This document shows, in pieces, positions 33,257 to 41,658 of a stretch of 64,000 nucleotides of DNA (its first letter is position 1; every line of letters begins with the position of its first letter). The stretch spans positions 62,001-126,000 of the forward strand of contig NZ_JAUNTO010000006.1 of assembly GCF_030538655.1 (NCBI RefSeq), read 5' to 3'. Source of the stretch: Paracoccus sp. (in: a-proteobacteria). Lineage in GTDB: Bacteria > Pseudomonadota > Alphaproteobacteria > Rhodobacterales > Rhodobacteraceae. Below the pieces are notes generated by a model. The model was not told the DNA's origin and made no database searches. It saw only the letters and a program-made list of their open reading frames with translations. Both the position numbers and the translations under genes were made by a program.

Positions 33257-34201
33257 TTAGGGCCACCCTCCGGGGCGGCCTTTTTCATCCGCCGCTTCGC
33301 CAGCCCGGCGCAGGATCGCGGCCAGCTCATGGAACCATCCCCCCGCCGGTGTCGAGATGCGACGCACCAGCACGATGTCGCGCGCGGGCTGCGGTTCGGC
33401 AAAGCGGATCAGCGTCAGCCCCGGTGCCGCCGCCACTTCCTGACGGGCGGCGATTTGCGGCACGAAGGTCAGCCCCATGCCCTGCGCCGCCAGCCGACAC
33501 AGCGTCGCCAAGGACGCAGCCCCCAAATCCAGCCGCCCGCTGTGGCGTGTCAGCCCGCAAACTTCCAGCGCCTGATCGCCAAGGCAATGGCCTTCGTCCA
33601 GCAACAGCAATTGACCGGGGTCCAGCGAGCGGGGGCGCAGCGTCTCGGCCCGGTCGGCCAGATCGGCGATGCGGGCGGCGCTGCCCGCCAGCAGGAACGG
33701 GTCGGTGAACAGCGTCAGCGCGGCCAGATCGGGGCTGTCGGGCGGGCTGGCGATGACCGCGGCATCCAGATGGCCTTGCAGCAGCTCGGTCAACAGGCGG
33801 TCCGTCGTCGCCTCACGCAGATGCAGATCACGGCTGATGTCACCGCTGCGCAGTTCCGGCAGCACGACAGGCAGCAGATAGGGCGCGACGGTGGGGATCA
33901 TCCCCAGCCGCAGCCGTCCGCCCTGCCCCGGCTGCCGTGCGATGCGTTCCAGCGTCGCGACCTCGGCCAGAACCCGCGCGGCCTGATCGGCAAAGGTGCG
34001 CCCCTGCGGCGTCAGGTGAACGCCGCCGGATGTGCGTTCGACCAGAACCGCACCCACCTCGGCCTCAAGCGCCTTGATCTGCATGGACAATGCGGGCTGG
34101 GTCACGTGAACCGACTCGGCTGCGTTGCCGAAATGGCCGTGCCGGGCCAGGGCCATCAGATAACGCAACTGTCGCAAAGTGATGTTCATCGGATTTCCCA
34201 A
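33257..34201 (-). CDS. oxyR: LysR-family hydrogen peroxide sensor OxyR
   Basis: 314 residues; MNITLRQLRYL four codons in (34189) is the usual family start and may be the true one. The N-terminal winged helix-turn-helix (NAAESVHVTQPALSMQIKALE) is followed by an effector domain containing LLLDEGHCLGDQALEVCG, which holds the two redox cysteines nine residues apart exactly as in OxyR (C199 and C208 in E. coli). It should activate peroxide-defence genes after disulfide formation. The gene ends 4 bp beyond the convergent peroxiredoxin stop, a natural partner that is frameshifted here. Confidence 0.92.
   Translation of the reverse strand: MGNPMNITLRQLRYLMALARHGHFGNAAESVHVTQPALSMQIKALEAEVGAVLVERTSGGVHLTPQGRTFADQAARVLAEVATLERIARQPGQGGRLRLGMIPTVAPYLLPVVLPELRSGDISRDLHLREATTDRLLTELLQGHLDAAVIASPPDSPDLAALTLFTDPFLLAGSAARIADLADRAETLRPRSLDPGQLLLLDEGHCLGDQALEVCGLTRHSGRLDLGAASLATLCRLAAQGMGLTFVPQIAARQEVAAAPGLTLIRFAEPQPARDIVLVRRISTPAGGWFHELAAILRRAGEAADEKGRPGGWP
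33261..33285 (+). terminator. Intrinsic terminator of the peroxiredoxin gene
   Basis: GGCC (33261-33264) pairs with GGCC (33277-33280) around an inner CCC/GGG stem with one mismatch, followed by five Ts (33281-33285). It lies inside the 3' end of the convergent oxyR gene. Confidence 0.65.
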
Positions 34202-34260
34202 AGCGGGCGCCCCCTGCCCCGTCAGGGTCTAGCCTGCGTCCGCTGACGCCGCAAATGGAA

Positions 34261-34280
34261 AGGGCGCCCCATGGGCGCCC
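34261..34280 (-). terminator. Possible terminator of the DUF6456 gene
   Basis: GGGCGCCC occurs at 34262-34269 and 34273-34280; each is self-complementary and together they form an 8-bp stem with a 3-nt loop. On the minus strand only TTT follows, so it is a weak candidate. It lies 14 bp past the stop. Confidence 0.4.
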
Positions 34281-34293
34281 CGTCATGGCCAGA

Positions 34294-35406
34294 TCAGCCG
34301 ATCAGCGGTGATCCCTTGCCATAGGTTTCCAGATAGTGCCGTTCCAGCCGCAGCAAAGCCAGCCGCAGCACGATCTTGCCCGAGCGCGCAGACCAGCCAA
34401 GTCGGCGTTCGGTCTGTTCGATTCCTTCCAGAAAACAGCAGACGCGCAGCACGATGTCGCCCATGCCCGGCCCCAGATCACGCAGCGCCCCGGCCACACG
34501 GTCGCGTGCCGATTCCGACCCGCCGCGATAACCGCCCGCGCTGCGGCTGACGTCAATGCCCGAAGTCATGAAGCCATCCCAGTTCTGGGTGACGCGCGGT
34601 CCCATCTGGGCCAGTTCGAAATCCTCGCGCAGTCGTTCGCCCGCCGCAACCTGCCCCGATGTCAGGAACGGCTGGCCCCCGGCGTCGCGGCGGCGGGCCA
34701 GCACCAGCAACGGACTTTCCGCGATGTTCACGCGGGCGCGGCGGCGGCGGTCGTCTTCGGGATCGCGAATGACGCGATCTTCCCAGATACGGTGGCGCTG
34801 CGCCGCGTGGGGGCCTTGATCGCCATCAGGAGCGTCACCCACCGGCTGGGCGCTGTCAAAATCCTCGTCCCGTGGCAGAGCGCGACCCGGCGCACGATTC
34901 AGCATCGAGCGTAGCGCCTCACGCCCGGCGGGGACGATGGCATAGCTCATGATACGACCGCTGCTGATCTGGGCGACCCAGCCGTTCAGTGCCATGCTTT
35001 CGGCCAGTCGGCGTTCGATGATGGCCGTGCGCATCCCGTCGCGGGTGACGATGGCCTTGTCCATCCCCTCGGCCACGGCCAGCACGGCACCCGATTCCGC
35101 CAGACGGCGCAGCGCGCGCAGGATTTGCGCCTCATCCAGCCGCGACCCGTCCTGTCCGCGATCCAGCGCGCGGTCGATCAGCGGATCGTCGCGGCGGGCC
35201 TCGAACTTGCGGATGCGGCGCAGGATGGTCGAGGCATGGCAGCCCAACTCCCGCGCCAGCGAGCGGATGGATTCGCCCTTTTCCACGTGGCGCAGATACA
35301 GGCGCGCATCATCGGGCATATCAGCCGGGCGGGGGTCGGCGTCGGTGTCCGGGCAGTGACCTGTGACGGCAGAGTCGTGGGGAAAGTCACCAGACAGCAT
35401 GGTCAT
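34294..35406 (-). CDS. Helix-turn-helix protein with DUF6456 domain
   Basis: 370 residues. An N-terminal region with a resolvase-like helix-turn-helix (EKGESIRSLARELGCHASTILRRIRKFE, near 42-70) is followed by a middle winged-helix-like part and a C-terminal DUF6456 region (RVTQNWDGFMTSGIDVSRSAGG, then GDIVLRVCCFLEGIEQTERRLGW). Such proteins are widespread in Rhodobacterales and are presumed DNA-binding regulators; targets are unknown. It is divergent from the DUF6477 gene, with 217 bp between, where AT-rich promoter-like sequence is present. Confidence 0.85.
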   Translation of the reverse strand: MTMLSGDFPHDSAVTGHCPDTDADPRPADMPDDARLYLRHVEKGESIRSLARELGCHASTILRRIRKFEARRDDPLIDRALDRGQDGSRLDEAQILRALRRLAESGAVLAVAEGMDKAIVTRDGMRTAIIERRLAESMALNGWVAQISSGRIMSYAIVPAGREALRSMLNRAPGRALPRDEDFDSAQPVGDAPDGDQGPHAAQRHRIWEDRVIRDPEDDRRRRARVNIAESPLLVLARRRDAGGQPFLTSGQVAAGERLREDFELAQMGPRVTQNWDGFMTSGIDVSRSAGGYRGGSESARDRVAGALRDLGPGMGDIVLRVCCFLEGIEQTERRLGWSARSGKIVLRLALLRLERHYLETYGKGSPLIG

Positions 35407-35623
35407 TCTTTTTCCTATCAGTCAGTTATCGGGGAATGGCAGTTCCCCCTGGGGTTGCGAATTGAGGTCTCGTTAACCGGAACCTCGTCAGATAGGCGCA
35501 ACATTCCCTAATAATCCTTAAAGGTTCTTAAGTGTTGCGCGCGGCGCAGTTCGGTGGTCGGCAACACCCGCTTTGATTGTGTGATGTTGTGTCCATGGAT
35601 CAGACCAGAGCCAGGAGGCCATC

Positions 35624-36034
35624 ATGCACACCACCACCAATGTCATCGCTTTTCGTCCCCGCGCAGCAACCGGCCTGCGTCGACCGAGGGTGTTGATCCG
35701 CGCGGCCCGTGAAGGCCAGTCGGGCTGGAAACGCGACCGCGACCTGCCCAAGCTGCTGCGCAGCGATCACTGCCCCGCCCCCGGCGCTGCCCTGCTGCGC
35801 CTGCGGGCCGAGGAAGAACATCAGAATACCGCCCGCCTGTCAGGCGCGGCAGAATATGACATGCGCCGTCATGTCATGCTGATGATCGCGATTCTGGCAG
35901 AAATGCGTGCAGTGGTGGTGGCAACGCCCGCAGCCTGTCAGACTCAGGCCGCCCCGCCCCGCCCGCGCGTTGCCGCCGCTGCGATGAGCATGGGCATCAA
36001 CGCCCGCGGAACAGCGATCCAAGCACGCCTCTGA
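35624..36034 (+). CDS. DUF6477 family protein
   Basis: 136 residues. Begins MHTTTNVIAFRPRAATGLRRPRVLIRAAREGQ and continues WKRDRDLPKLLRSD, the DUF6477 pattern of small Rhodobacterales proteins with an arginine-rich N-terminal half. The last 40 residues (PAACQTQAAPPRPRVAAAAM) are low complexity and may be a local extension. No function is known. It is divergent from the DUF6456 gene, a pairing that may reflect common regulation, and its 3' end overlaps the convergent HerA-like gene by 38 bp. Confidence 0.75.
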   Translation: MHTTTNVIAFRPRAATGLRRPRVLIRAAREGQSGWKRDRDLPKLLRSDHCPAPGAALLRLRAEEEHQNTARLSGAAEYDMRRHVMLMIAILAEMRAVVVATPAACQTQAAPPRPRVAAAAMSMGINARGTAIQARL

Positions 36035-37589
36035 CCAAAGCCTGCCCGGTCTTGGTCCCCAACTGCCGCGCAAGGCTTTTGCCAAAAGCGTCCACCACGG
36101 AATCGCTGCGCGATGCTGAGGACCGCGAACCTGCCCTGCTGGTCTGCTGTTTTGGTGCCGGAATCTGAAGATTCGCATCATAGCGGCGGGCACGGGTAAA
36201 TTCGCGGTCCATTTTCCACAGATCGTCATCCTGTCCCTCGGCCCCGGCCGCTGCGCTTTGCTGTGCGGCCTGTTCGGCGCGGGCGGTCAGAATCTCATGC
36301 GCTGATTCGCGATCAATCACCTTGTCATATTTCAGCGCCATCGGCGACGCGGCCATCACCGCGCTGCGTTCGGCGGGGGTGATCGGGCCAAGCTGGCTGA
36401 AGGGCGGGCGCACCAGCGTCCGCTGCACCACACCCGGCACACCTTTCAGTTCCAGAAACGAGGTGACGGCCTCGCCCGTGGCCAGTTCGGTGATCGCAGT
36501 GGCGGTGTCGAAATCAGGGTTGGCACGGTAATTTTCCGCAGCCTGCCGCAGCGCCCGCTGATCCTTGGCGGTAAAAGCGCGCAGCGCGTGCTGAACGCGG
36601 TTGCCAAGCTGCCCCAGCACGGCCTCGGGCACGTCGGCGGGATTTTGGGTAATGAACCAGATACTGACCCCTTTGGACCGGATCAACCGCGCCACCTGTT
36701 CCACCTTGGCAATCAGCGCGCGCGGCGCATCATTGAACAGCAGATGCGCCTCGTCAAAGAAAAAGGCGACCTTGGGTTTGTCGGGGTCGCCCACCTCGGG
36801 CAGTTGTTCGAACAGTTCGGACAGCAGCCACAGCAGGAACGTCGCATACAGGCGCGGCGCGTTCATCAGCCGTTCGGCGGCGATGATGTTGATGACGCCC
36901 TTGCCCGAGGCATCCAGCCGGATGATGTCGGCCAGATCCAGCGCGGGTTCCCCGAACAGCCGGTCGCCGCCTTCGTTTTCCAGCACCAACAGGGCGCGCT
37001 GAATCGCACCCACGCTGGCGGTGCTGACATTGCCGTAACGCAGCGACAGTTCTGACGAATTTTCGCCCACCCACCGCAGCATGGCCTGCAAATCCTTCAG
37101 ATCATACAGCGCCAGCCCCTGTTCGTCGGCCACGCGGAAGGCGATATTCATCACCCCTTCCTGAACATCGGTCAGCCCCAGCAGGCGCGACAGCAGCAGC
37201 GGCCCCATCTCGGCGGGGGTGGTGCGCACCGGATGGCCCTGTTCGCCCCAGATGTCCCAGAACGTCACCGGAAACTGATCGTAACGCAGCGTCACACCGA
37301 TTTGTTCGGCCCGTTGGGCAAAGGCATCGTGCAGCTTGCCCGTCTCGCTGCCGGGTTTGGCCAGCCCGGCCAGATCGCCTTTGACATCAGCCAGAAACAC
37401 CGGCACCCCGGCGGCCGAGAAACTTTCGGCCAGCACTTGCAGGGTAACGGTCTTGCCCGTTCCGGTGGCGCCCGCGATCAGCCCGTGACGGTTGGCATAT
37501 TTCAACAGCAGGTGCTGCGGTTCAGCATGATTCGCACCGCCGCCGCCCACGATAACCGTGCCTGCCGCCAGATCCAGCGCCTCTGCCAT
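35997..37589 (-). CDS. HerA-like / DUF853 ATPase (YjgR type)
   Basis: 530 residues from the ATG at 37589, which has AAAGGGGG upstream; 14 codons of open frame before it are unlikely to be translated. P-loop ATPase of the HerA/FtsK-like clan: Walker A AGATGTGKT near residue 40, Walker B VAFFFDEAHLLF near 260, and a later arginine-finger region. DUF853 proteins are soluble hexameric-type ATPases of undefined role. The C-terminal 70 residues are basic and serine/arginine-rich (KQQTSRAGSRSSASRSDS). Monocistronic. Confidence 0.88.
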   Translation of the reverse strand: MAEALDLAAGTVIVGGGGANHAEPQHLLLKYANRHGLIAGATGTGKTVTLQVLAESFSAAGVPVFLADVKGDLAGLAKPGSETGKLHDAFAQRAEQIGVTLRYDQFPVTFWDIWGEQGHPVRTTPAEMGPLLLSRLLGLTDVQEGVMNIAFRVADEQGLALYDLKDLQAMLRWVGENSSELSLRYGNVSTASVGAIQRALLVLENEGGDRLFGEPALDLADIIRLDASGKGVINIIAAERLMNAPRLYATFLLWLLSELFEQLPEVGDPDKPKVAFFFDEAHLLFNDAPRALIAKVEQVARLIRSKGVSIWFITQNPADVPEAVLGQLGNRVQHALRAFTAKDQRALRQAAENYRANPDFDTATAITELATGEAVTSFLELKGVPGVVQRTLVRPPFSQLGPITPAERSAVMAASPMALKYDKVIDRESAHEILTARAEQAAQQSAAAGAEGQDDDLWKMDREFTRARRYDANLQIPAPKQQTSRAGSRSSASRSDSVVDAFGKSLARQLGTKTGQALVRGVLGSLFRGR

Positions 37590-37659
37590 ATTTGCCCCCT
37601 TTGCCCGGAAAAGCCGTTCGTTGCGTCGCATTCGTGCGTTGCGACAATACTATTTTAAC

Positions 37660-37758
37660 CCTGTCATGCCAGTATCAGATTCATCCGGGGTCCACTGCCT
37701 GCGATCCCGGACCTTCCTCCCTGTTGGACTTGCCGCGCCTTTGGGCGCGGCTTTTTTT
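37660..37758 (+). ncRNA. Candidate small RNA 1 (orphan terminator)
   Basis: The 481-bp region between the HerA-like gene and the IalB-family gene (37590-38070) has no plus-strand protein gene yet carries two strong plus-strand terminators. This first one ends a possible transcript starting near 37660 after an AT-rich stretch (TACTATTTT). Just before the terminator is CTTCCTCCCTG, a pyrimidine-rich stretch able to pair with Shine-Dalgarno sequences. The 5' end is a guess. Confidence 0.4.
37732..37758 (+). terminator. Strong intrinsic terminator without an upstream gene
   Basis: Perfect 8-bp stem GCCGCGCC (37732-37739) with GGCGCGGC (37744-37751), TTTG loop, seven Ts (37752-37758). Confidence 0.85.
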
Positions 37759-37842
37759 ATCATTTGGTCAGATATTTGAATGTGAACGCCTTTTTGCGTC
37801 AGGACTGTTGACGGATAAAAAAGCCGATACTAGCGTGCGGCC

Positions 37843-37932
37843 CAATGATGACCGGCCAGTCCGGCAGGGGGAACGCGGGCCGCTTTGATGCCTGCGCTGA
37901 ACGGGGTCGCAGCCTTGGTTGCGGCCCTTTTT
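37843..37932 (+). ncRNA. Candidate small RNA 2 (promoter plus orphan terminator)
   Basis: TTGACG (37808-37813), a 17-bp spacer and TAGCGT (37831-37836) form a possible promoter; the transcript would start near 37843 and end at the terminator at 37904-37932, about 90 nt. No ORF with a ribosome-binding site lies in it. It could instead be leader sequence for the IalB-family gene, but the terminator argues against read-through. Confidence 0.4.
37904..37932 (+). terminator. Second orphan intrinsic terminator
   Basis: 37904-37914 pairs with 37917-37927 with two wobbles, giving a stem of about 10 bp with a tight loop, followed by five Ts (37928-37932). Confidence 0.75.
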
Positions 37933-38070
37933 CTACGTCCGCATTGCCGTTCACGGCATGACACCGCCGGTTCACGCGAATGCGCAGGGGCGGGCGCGGT
38001 TGCGCGCTGACAAGGGCGGCGGGGCGTGATATTCCGGCTCAAAGGTCTGAACCGAAAGGAAAGAGAGATC

Positions 38071-38922
38071 ATGGTTATCAAGGCTTCCCCGGCCCTCGTC
38101 GCGGCCATGCTGCTGATTGCAGCGCCCGCCTTTGCGCAGGACACTGCAACGACGGCTACCGATCAGGCCAGCGAATCGACCGGCGCGGCAGGGGTTCAGG
38201 GTGGTGAGGGCACGCAATCGGGCGCTGCGACGGATGCACCTGCTGATGCCGCCGCCGAAGCCACCCCGGCAGGCGATGCCGCCGCAGGTGTCGAAGGCGC
38301 GCCGGGCACCCAGTCCGGTGCTGCGCCCGAAGCCGAAACCACCCCGGCACAAACGACAGAGCCGGCTGCCGCTGCGGATGCCGCCCCGGCAGAGCCGCAA
38401 TTGGGCGCCTATTACGTGAAATCAACCCAGACCGACTGGACGGTGCGCTGCATCAACACGGAAAATCCGGTCGATCCCTGCGAGATGTATCAACTGCTGC
38501 GCGACGAAGGTGGCAATTCCGTCGCCGAAGTCACCATGATTCCGCTGTCGGGTGGACAGGTGGCCGCAGGTGCGACCATGGTTGCGCCGCTGGAAACCGA
38601 CCTGATCGCCGGGCTGACGCTGCGCGTCGATCAGGGGCAGGCCCGGACCTATCCATTCAACCTGTGCACCTCGATCGGCTGTGTGTCGCGCGTCGGCTTT
38701 ACGCAGGCGGAACTGGATCAACTGCGCCGTGGTCGTGCCGCGACGATCAGCCTGGTGCCCTTTGGCGGTGATCCGCGCGATCCGGTCAGCCTGAACATGT
38801 CGCTGTCGGGCTTTACCGCCGCGATCAACGAATTGACCGAAAACGCCAGGGCCGCCGAAGAAGGCAACGCGGCGGCCCCCGCAGCCGAAGCCCCTGCCGA
38901 GGCAGCGCCGGCGGGCAACTGA
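38071..38922 (+). CDS. Invasion-associated locus B (IalB) family protein
   Basis: 283 residues from the ATG at 38071 (AAAGGAAAGAGAG upstream). Signal peptide MVIKASPALVAAMLLIAAPAFAQ, so secreted or periplasmic. Residues 24-125 are an alanine/threonine/glutamate low-complexity linker with two GVxGxxGTQSGAA-like repeats. The C-terminal IalB domain runs from VKSTQTDWTVRC to FTAAINELTE and contains paired cysteines (VRCINTENPVDPCEMY; NLCTSIGCVSRVGF). IalB was named for erythrocyte invasion in Bartonella; in free-living relatives it is a periplasmic protein of unknown role. A terminator follows. Confidence 0.85.
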   Translation: MVIKASPALVAAMLLIAAPAFAQDTATTATDQASESTGAAGVQGGEGTQSGAATDAPADAAAEATPAGDAAAGVEGAPGTQSGAAPEAETTPAQTTEPAAAADAAPAEPQLGAYYVKSTQTDWTVRCINTENPVDPCEMYQLLRDEGGNSVAEVTMIPLSGGQVAAGATMVAPLETDLIAGLTLRVDQGQARTYPFNLCTSIGCVSRVGFTQAELDQLRRGRAATISLVPFGGDPRDPVSLNMSLSGFTAAINELTENARAAEEGNAAAPAAEAPAEAAPAGN

Positions 38923-38942
38923 TCGACGATGATACCGTTCAA

Positions 38943-38967
38943 GGCCGCGCCACCCGCGCGGCCTTTT
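38943..38967 (+). terminator. Intrinsic terminator of the IalB-family gene
   Basis: GGCCGCGC (38943-38950) pairs with GCGCGGCC (38956-38963), 5-nt loop, then TTTT (38964-38967). Confidence 0.8.
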
Positions 38968-39040
38968 CCATTCGCCGAGCCGGTTGCGCACAGGGGGCCG
39001 CGCCGCTATCCCTGCCGGACACACAGAACAAGGGCAGAGC

Positions 39041-39205
39041 ATGATTGTTATCGCCGCCATCGTGATCGGCGCGCTGTTGGGCTGGCACCGCGCCGCGCAA
39101 CTGGGTGGAACCACGCGCGACCGCATTCAATATGCGGCGGTCTTTGCCATCGCCTTTGCCATCCTTGGCCTGTTCGCGACAATCTTTATGGAACGGTCGC
39201 TGTAA
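39041..39205 (+). CDS. Small membrane protein (54 aa)
   Basis: 54 residues from the ATG at 39041 (AGGGCAG nearby). Two hydrophobic stretches, MIVIAAIVIGALLGW and YAAVFAIAFAILGLFATIF, flank a short polar loop (HRAAQLGGTTRDRIQ), predicting a helical hairpin in the inner membrane. The TAA is followed directly by the ATG of the VWA gene, so the two are co-translated. No function is known. Confidence 0.75.
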   Translation: MIVIAAIVIGALLGWHRAAQLGGTTRDRIQYAAVFAIAFAILGLFATIFMERSL

Positions 39206-40384
39206 ATGTTCGCGCATTTCCTTGACAGTCTGCGTCGGCATGGGGTGCCGGTCAGCCTGCGGGAATATCTGGATCTGCTGGGCGGAATGCAGGCGGGGGT
39301 CAGCGGCTGGTCGGTCGATGATCTTTATCACTTCGCCCGCGCGGCCACGGTCAAGGATGAGCGCCATATCGATCGTTTCGACCGCGCCTTTTCCGAAACA
39401 TTTTCCGGGCTGGAAATGGTGCCGGTCGAACGGCTGCTGGAATCGCGTGAAATCCCGCGCGACTGGTTGGAAAAGCTGGCCGAAAACCTGTTGACCGACG
39501 CCGAAAAGGCCGAGGTGCAGGCAGCGGGCAGCTTTGACGAATTGATGAAGCGGCTGGCCGAACGCCTGCGTGAACAGCAGGGCCGTCATCAGGGCGGGAA
39601 TAAATGGATCGGCACCGCAGGCACCAGCCCTTTTGGTGCGTATGGCTATAACCCCGAAGGGATTCGTATCGGCCAACACGAATCGCGCCACCGCCGTGCC
39701 GTTAAAGTCTGGGACAAGCGCGAGTTTCGGGATTTTGACGACAACGTGGAATTGGGCACCCGCAACATCAAGGTGGCGCTGAAACGGTTGCGGCAATGGG
39801 CACGGCACGGTGCGGCCGACGAACTGGACCTGCCCGCCACCATTCGCGCCACCGCCGATCACGGCTATATCGACGTAAAAACCCGGCCCGAGCGGCGCAA
39901 TGCAGTAAAGGTGTTGCTGTTTCTGGATGTCGGCGGGTCGATGGACGATCACATCCGTGTTGTCGATGAATTATTCAGCGCCGCTCGCGCCGAGTTCAAA
40001 CATATGGAACATTTTTATTTCCACAATTGCCTTTATGGGTCTGTGTGGAAAGACAACCACCGCCGCTGGAACGAACAAATTCCGACATGGGACGTGCTCC
40101 ATCGTTTTGGGCGTGATTATAAATGTATTTTTGTGGGCGATGCCAGCATGTCACCCTATGAAATAGCGGTGCCCGGTGGGGCCAATGAACACTGGAATCC
40201 CGAAGCCGGCGAGGTCTGGTTACGGCGCGCCACCGAAACATGGCCCGATCACGTCTGGTTGAATCCGGTGCCCCAAGCGCATTGGCCGCGCACGCAATCC
40301 ATCAATATGATTGAACATATTTTTGAAAATCGCATGATGCCCATGACACTTGACGGGCTGACGCGTGCAATGCGGGTGCTATGA
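39206..40384 (+). CDS. VWA domain-containing protein (CoxE/YehP-like)
   Basis: 392 residues. An N-terminal helical region (FLDSLRRHGVPVSLREYLDLL, typical of CoxE-like VWA proteins) precedes a basic linker and a C-terminal von Willebrand A domain starting VKVLLFLDVGGSMDDHI. The metal-adhesion site is DxGGS rather than the canonical DxSxS, as in many members of this bacterial group. These proteins normally work with a MoxR-type AAA+ ATPase, but none is adjacent; the only linked gene is the upstream 54-residue membrane protein (no gap). Role: probably assembly or maturation chaperone, by family analogy. Confidence 0.85.
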   Translation: MFAHFLDSLRRHGVPVSLREYLDLLGGMQAGVSGWSVDDLYHFARAATVKDERHIDRFDRAFSETFSGLEMVPVERLLESREIPRDWLEKLAENLLTDAEKAEVQAAGSFDELMKRLAERLREQQGRHQGGNKWIGTAGTSPFGAYGYNPEGIRIGQHESRHRRAVKVWDKREFRDFDDNVELGTRNIKVALKRLRQWARHGAADELDLPATIRATADHGYIDVKTRPERRNAVKVLLFLDVGGSMDDHIRVVDELFSAARAEFKHMEHFYFHNCLYGSVWKDNHRRWNEQIPTWDVLHRFGRDYKCIFVGDASMSPYEIAVPGGANEHWNPEAGEVWLRRATETWPDHVWLNPVPQAHWPRTQSINMIEHIFENRMMPMTLDGLTRAMRVL

Positions 40385-40459
40385 CACCACAGAGTGCTTG
40401 CGGTTGAGGTGCTATCTAGGTTAACCTGCCAATTGGTTCGACAATGGGCGGGCGGCAGA

Positions 40460-41149
40460 ATGTCTTCGATCAGTGCAAAAATATATAAGCGTCTGGCATA
40501 TAAGCTGCTGAACCGGATGCCTTATGAGCGGCCTTTTGTTTTCGGGATCGGCCTGTCTAAAACCGCAACCACCACCCTGGCCGATGCGCTGACGATTCTG
40601 GGCTATAATGTGCAGGATAACCCGCCAATCACCAAGGTGCGGGACGGACGTATTATTATGGACTGGCCGTGGTGGCTGCGCGATTGCAATGCAATGACCG
40701 ACCTGCCGGTGGCAGCCGTAATGCCGGAAATGGTCAGGAAATTTCCGAATGCCCATTTTATTTACACCACTCGAAAAATGGAAGCATGGCTGAAAAGTTG
40801 TAAAAGCCATTTTTCGCCCGAACTGCATGCGGCGCGGGTGCAGCAGGGCAATGAATGGATGTTAGAGCTGTCAACCGCTATTTATGGTGAGGCCATCTTT
40901 ACTGACCCGGAATCGTTCCGCCAGGCGTATTTGCGCCATGACCAGATGGTGCGCGAAATCGTTCCGGCCGAGCGGCTGTTGACGATTGATCTGACCACTA
41001 ATCCCGGCTGGACACCACTCTGCGCCTTCCTTGGCAAACCAGTGCCGGTGCAGCCATTCCCGCATGCCAATGTCGGTATTTACAAGACGCAAGCAGCCAC
41101 ACTGGAACCTGCTGCGGCGCCGGAAAAAGAGACACTGCCTAGCAGTTAA
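40460..41149 (+). CDS. Sulfotransferase family protein
   Basis: 229 residues from the ATG at 40460; the open frame extends to 40394 but without a good start. PAPS-dependent sulfotransferase fold: 5'-phosphosulfate loop FGIGLSKTATTTL near residue 30 and the 3'-phosphate-binding TTRKMEAWLKSC near 108. WPWWLRDCNAMTDLP is conserved in the bacterial subfamily. The acceptor is unknown, possibly a surface glycan or lipid. Its base composition is less GC-rich than the neighbours, suggesting transfer. The following 509 bp (41150-41658) hold no gene I can support. Confidence 0.82.
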   Translation: MSSISAKIYKRLAYKLLNRMPYERPFVFGIGLSKTATTTLADALTILGYNVQDNPPITKVRDGRIIMDWPWWLRDCNAMTDLPVAAVMPEMVRKFPNAHFIYTTRKMEAWLKSCKSHFSPELHAARVQQGNEWMLELSTAIYGEAIFTDPESFRQAYLRHDQMVREIVPAERLLTIDLTTNPGWTPLCAFLGKPVPVQPFPHANVGIYKTQAATLEPAAAPEKETLPSS

Positions 41150-41658
41150 TCTGAAAAGTTCCCCTTTGCTTCAATAGAGCGGCGAAAAACGCCGGTTCAA
41201 TATAGGAGAGGTCTGTAACGCTTTCGGTCAGAGGTTCGAAATCAGCAGTTGTCCCTCCATTCAGATCAGCCAAGACGACCCCATTACCCGTATAACATTA
41301 GGCATGGGGTAGCCGGTGAAAATTTGTTTATAATCGAACAAATTCCCGAGCCGCCAACAACCATCTGCCCCCGCAGACCGGCGGCGCGGCATTGACCGGA
41401 AATCGCCTATCAATCTTGCCGGAGTATAGCCGCAGAGCCGGATGCCATCATGGCCACAAAGCCGATCTTGCGCTGAACCGTAGCAGAATTGCCCATGCCA
41501 AGCCGCCGCACCGGAGGCAAAGCAACCGCTTCTGCACCGTATCCCGTGCCCTGCCTGGCATGGCCCCCAATCCGGGGCGCATTGTTGATCGCGCCGTCTT
41601 GCGCATTTTTGCGCCTGCTGCCGTTGACGACAGGCCCCGGCCCGCCCAGTTTAGCACT

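Noticed and set aside
37592..37888. 98-codon plus-strand frame across the first orphan terminator
   Set aside because: It reads straight through a perfect hairpin and T tract, has no ribosome-binding site and no family features.
41392..41658. N-terminal extension of the M48 peptidase
   Set aside because: Open by chance; the extension is basic and featureless, while MLKLTPILLILAY at 41659 is a proper membrane anchor start.
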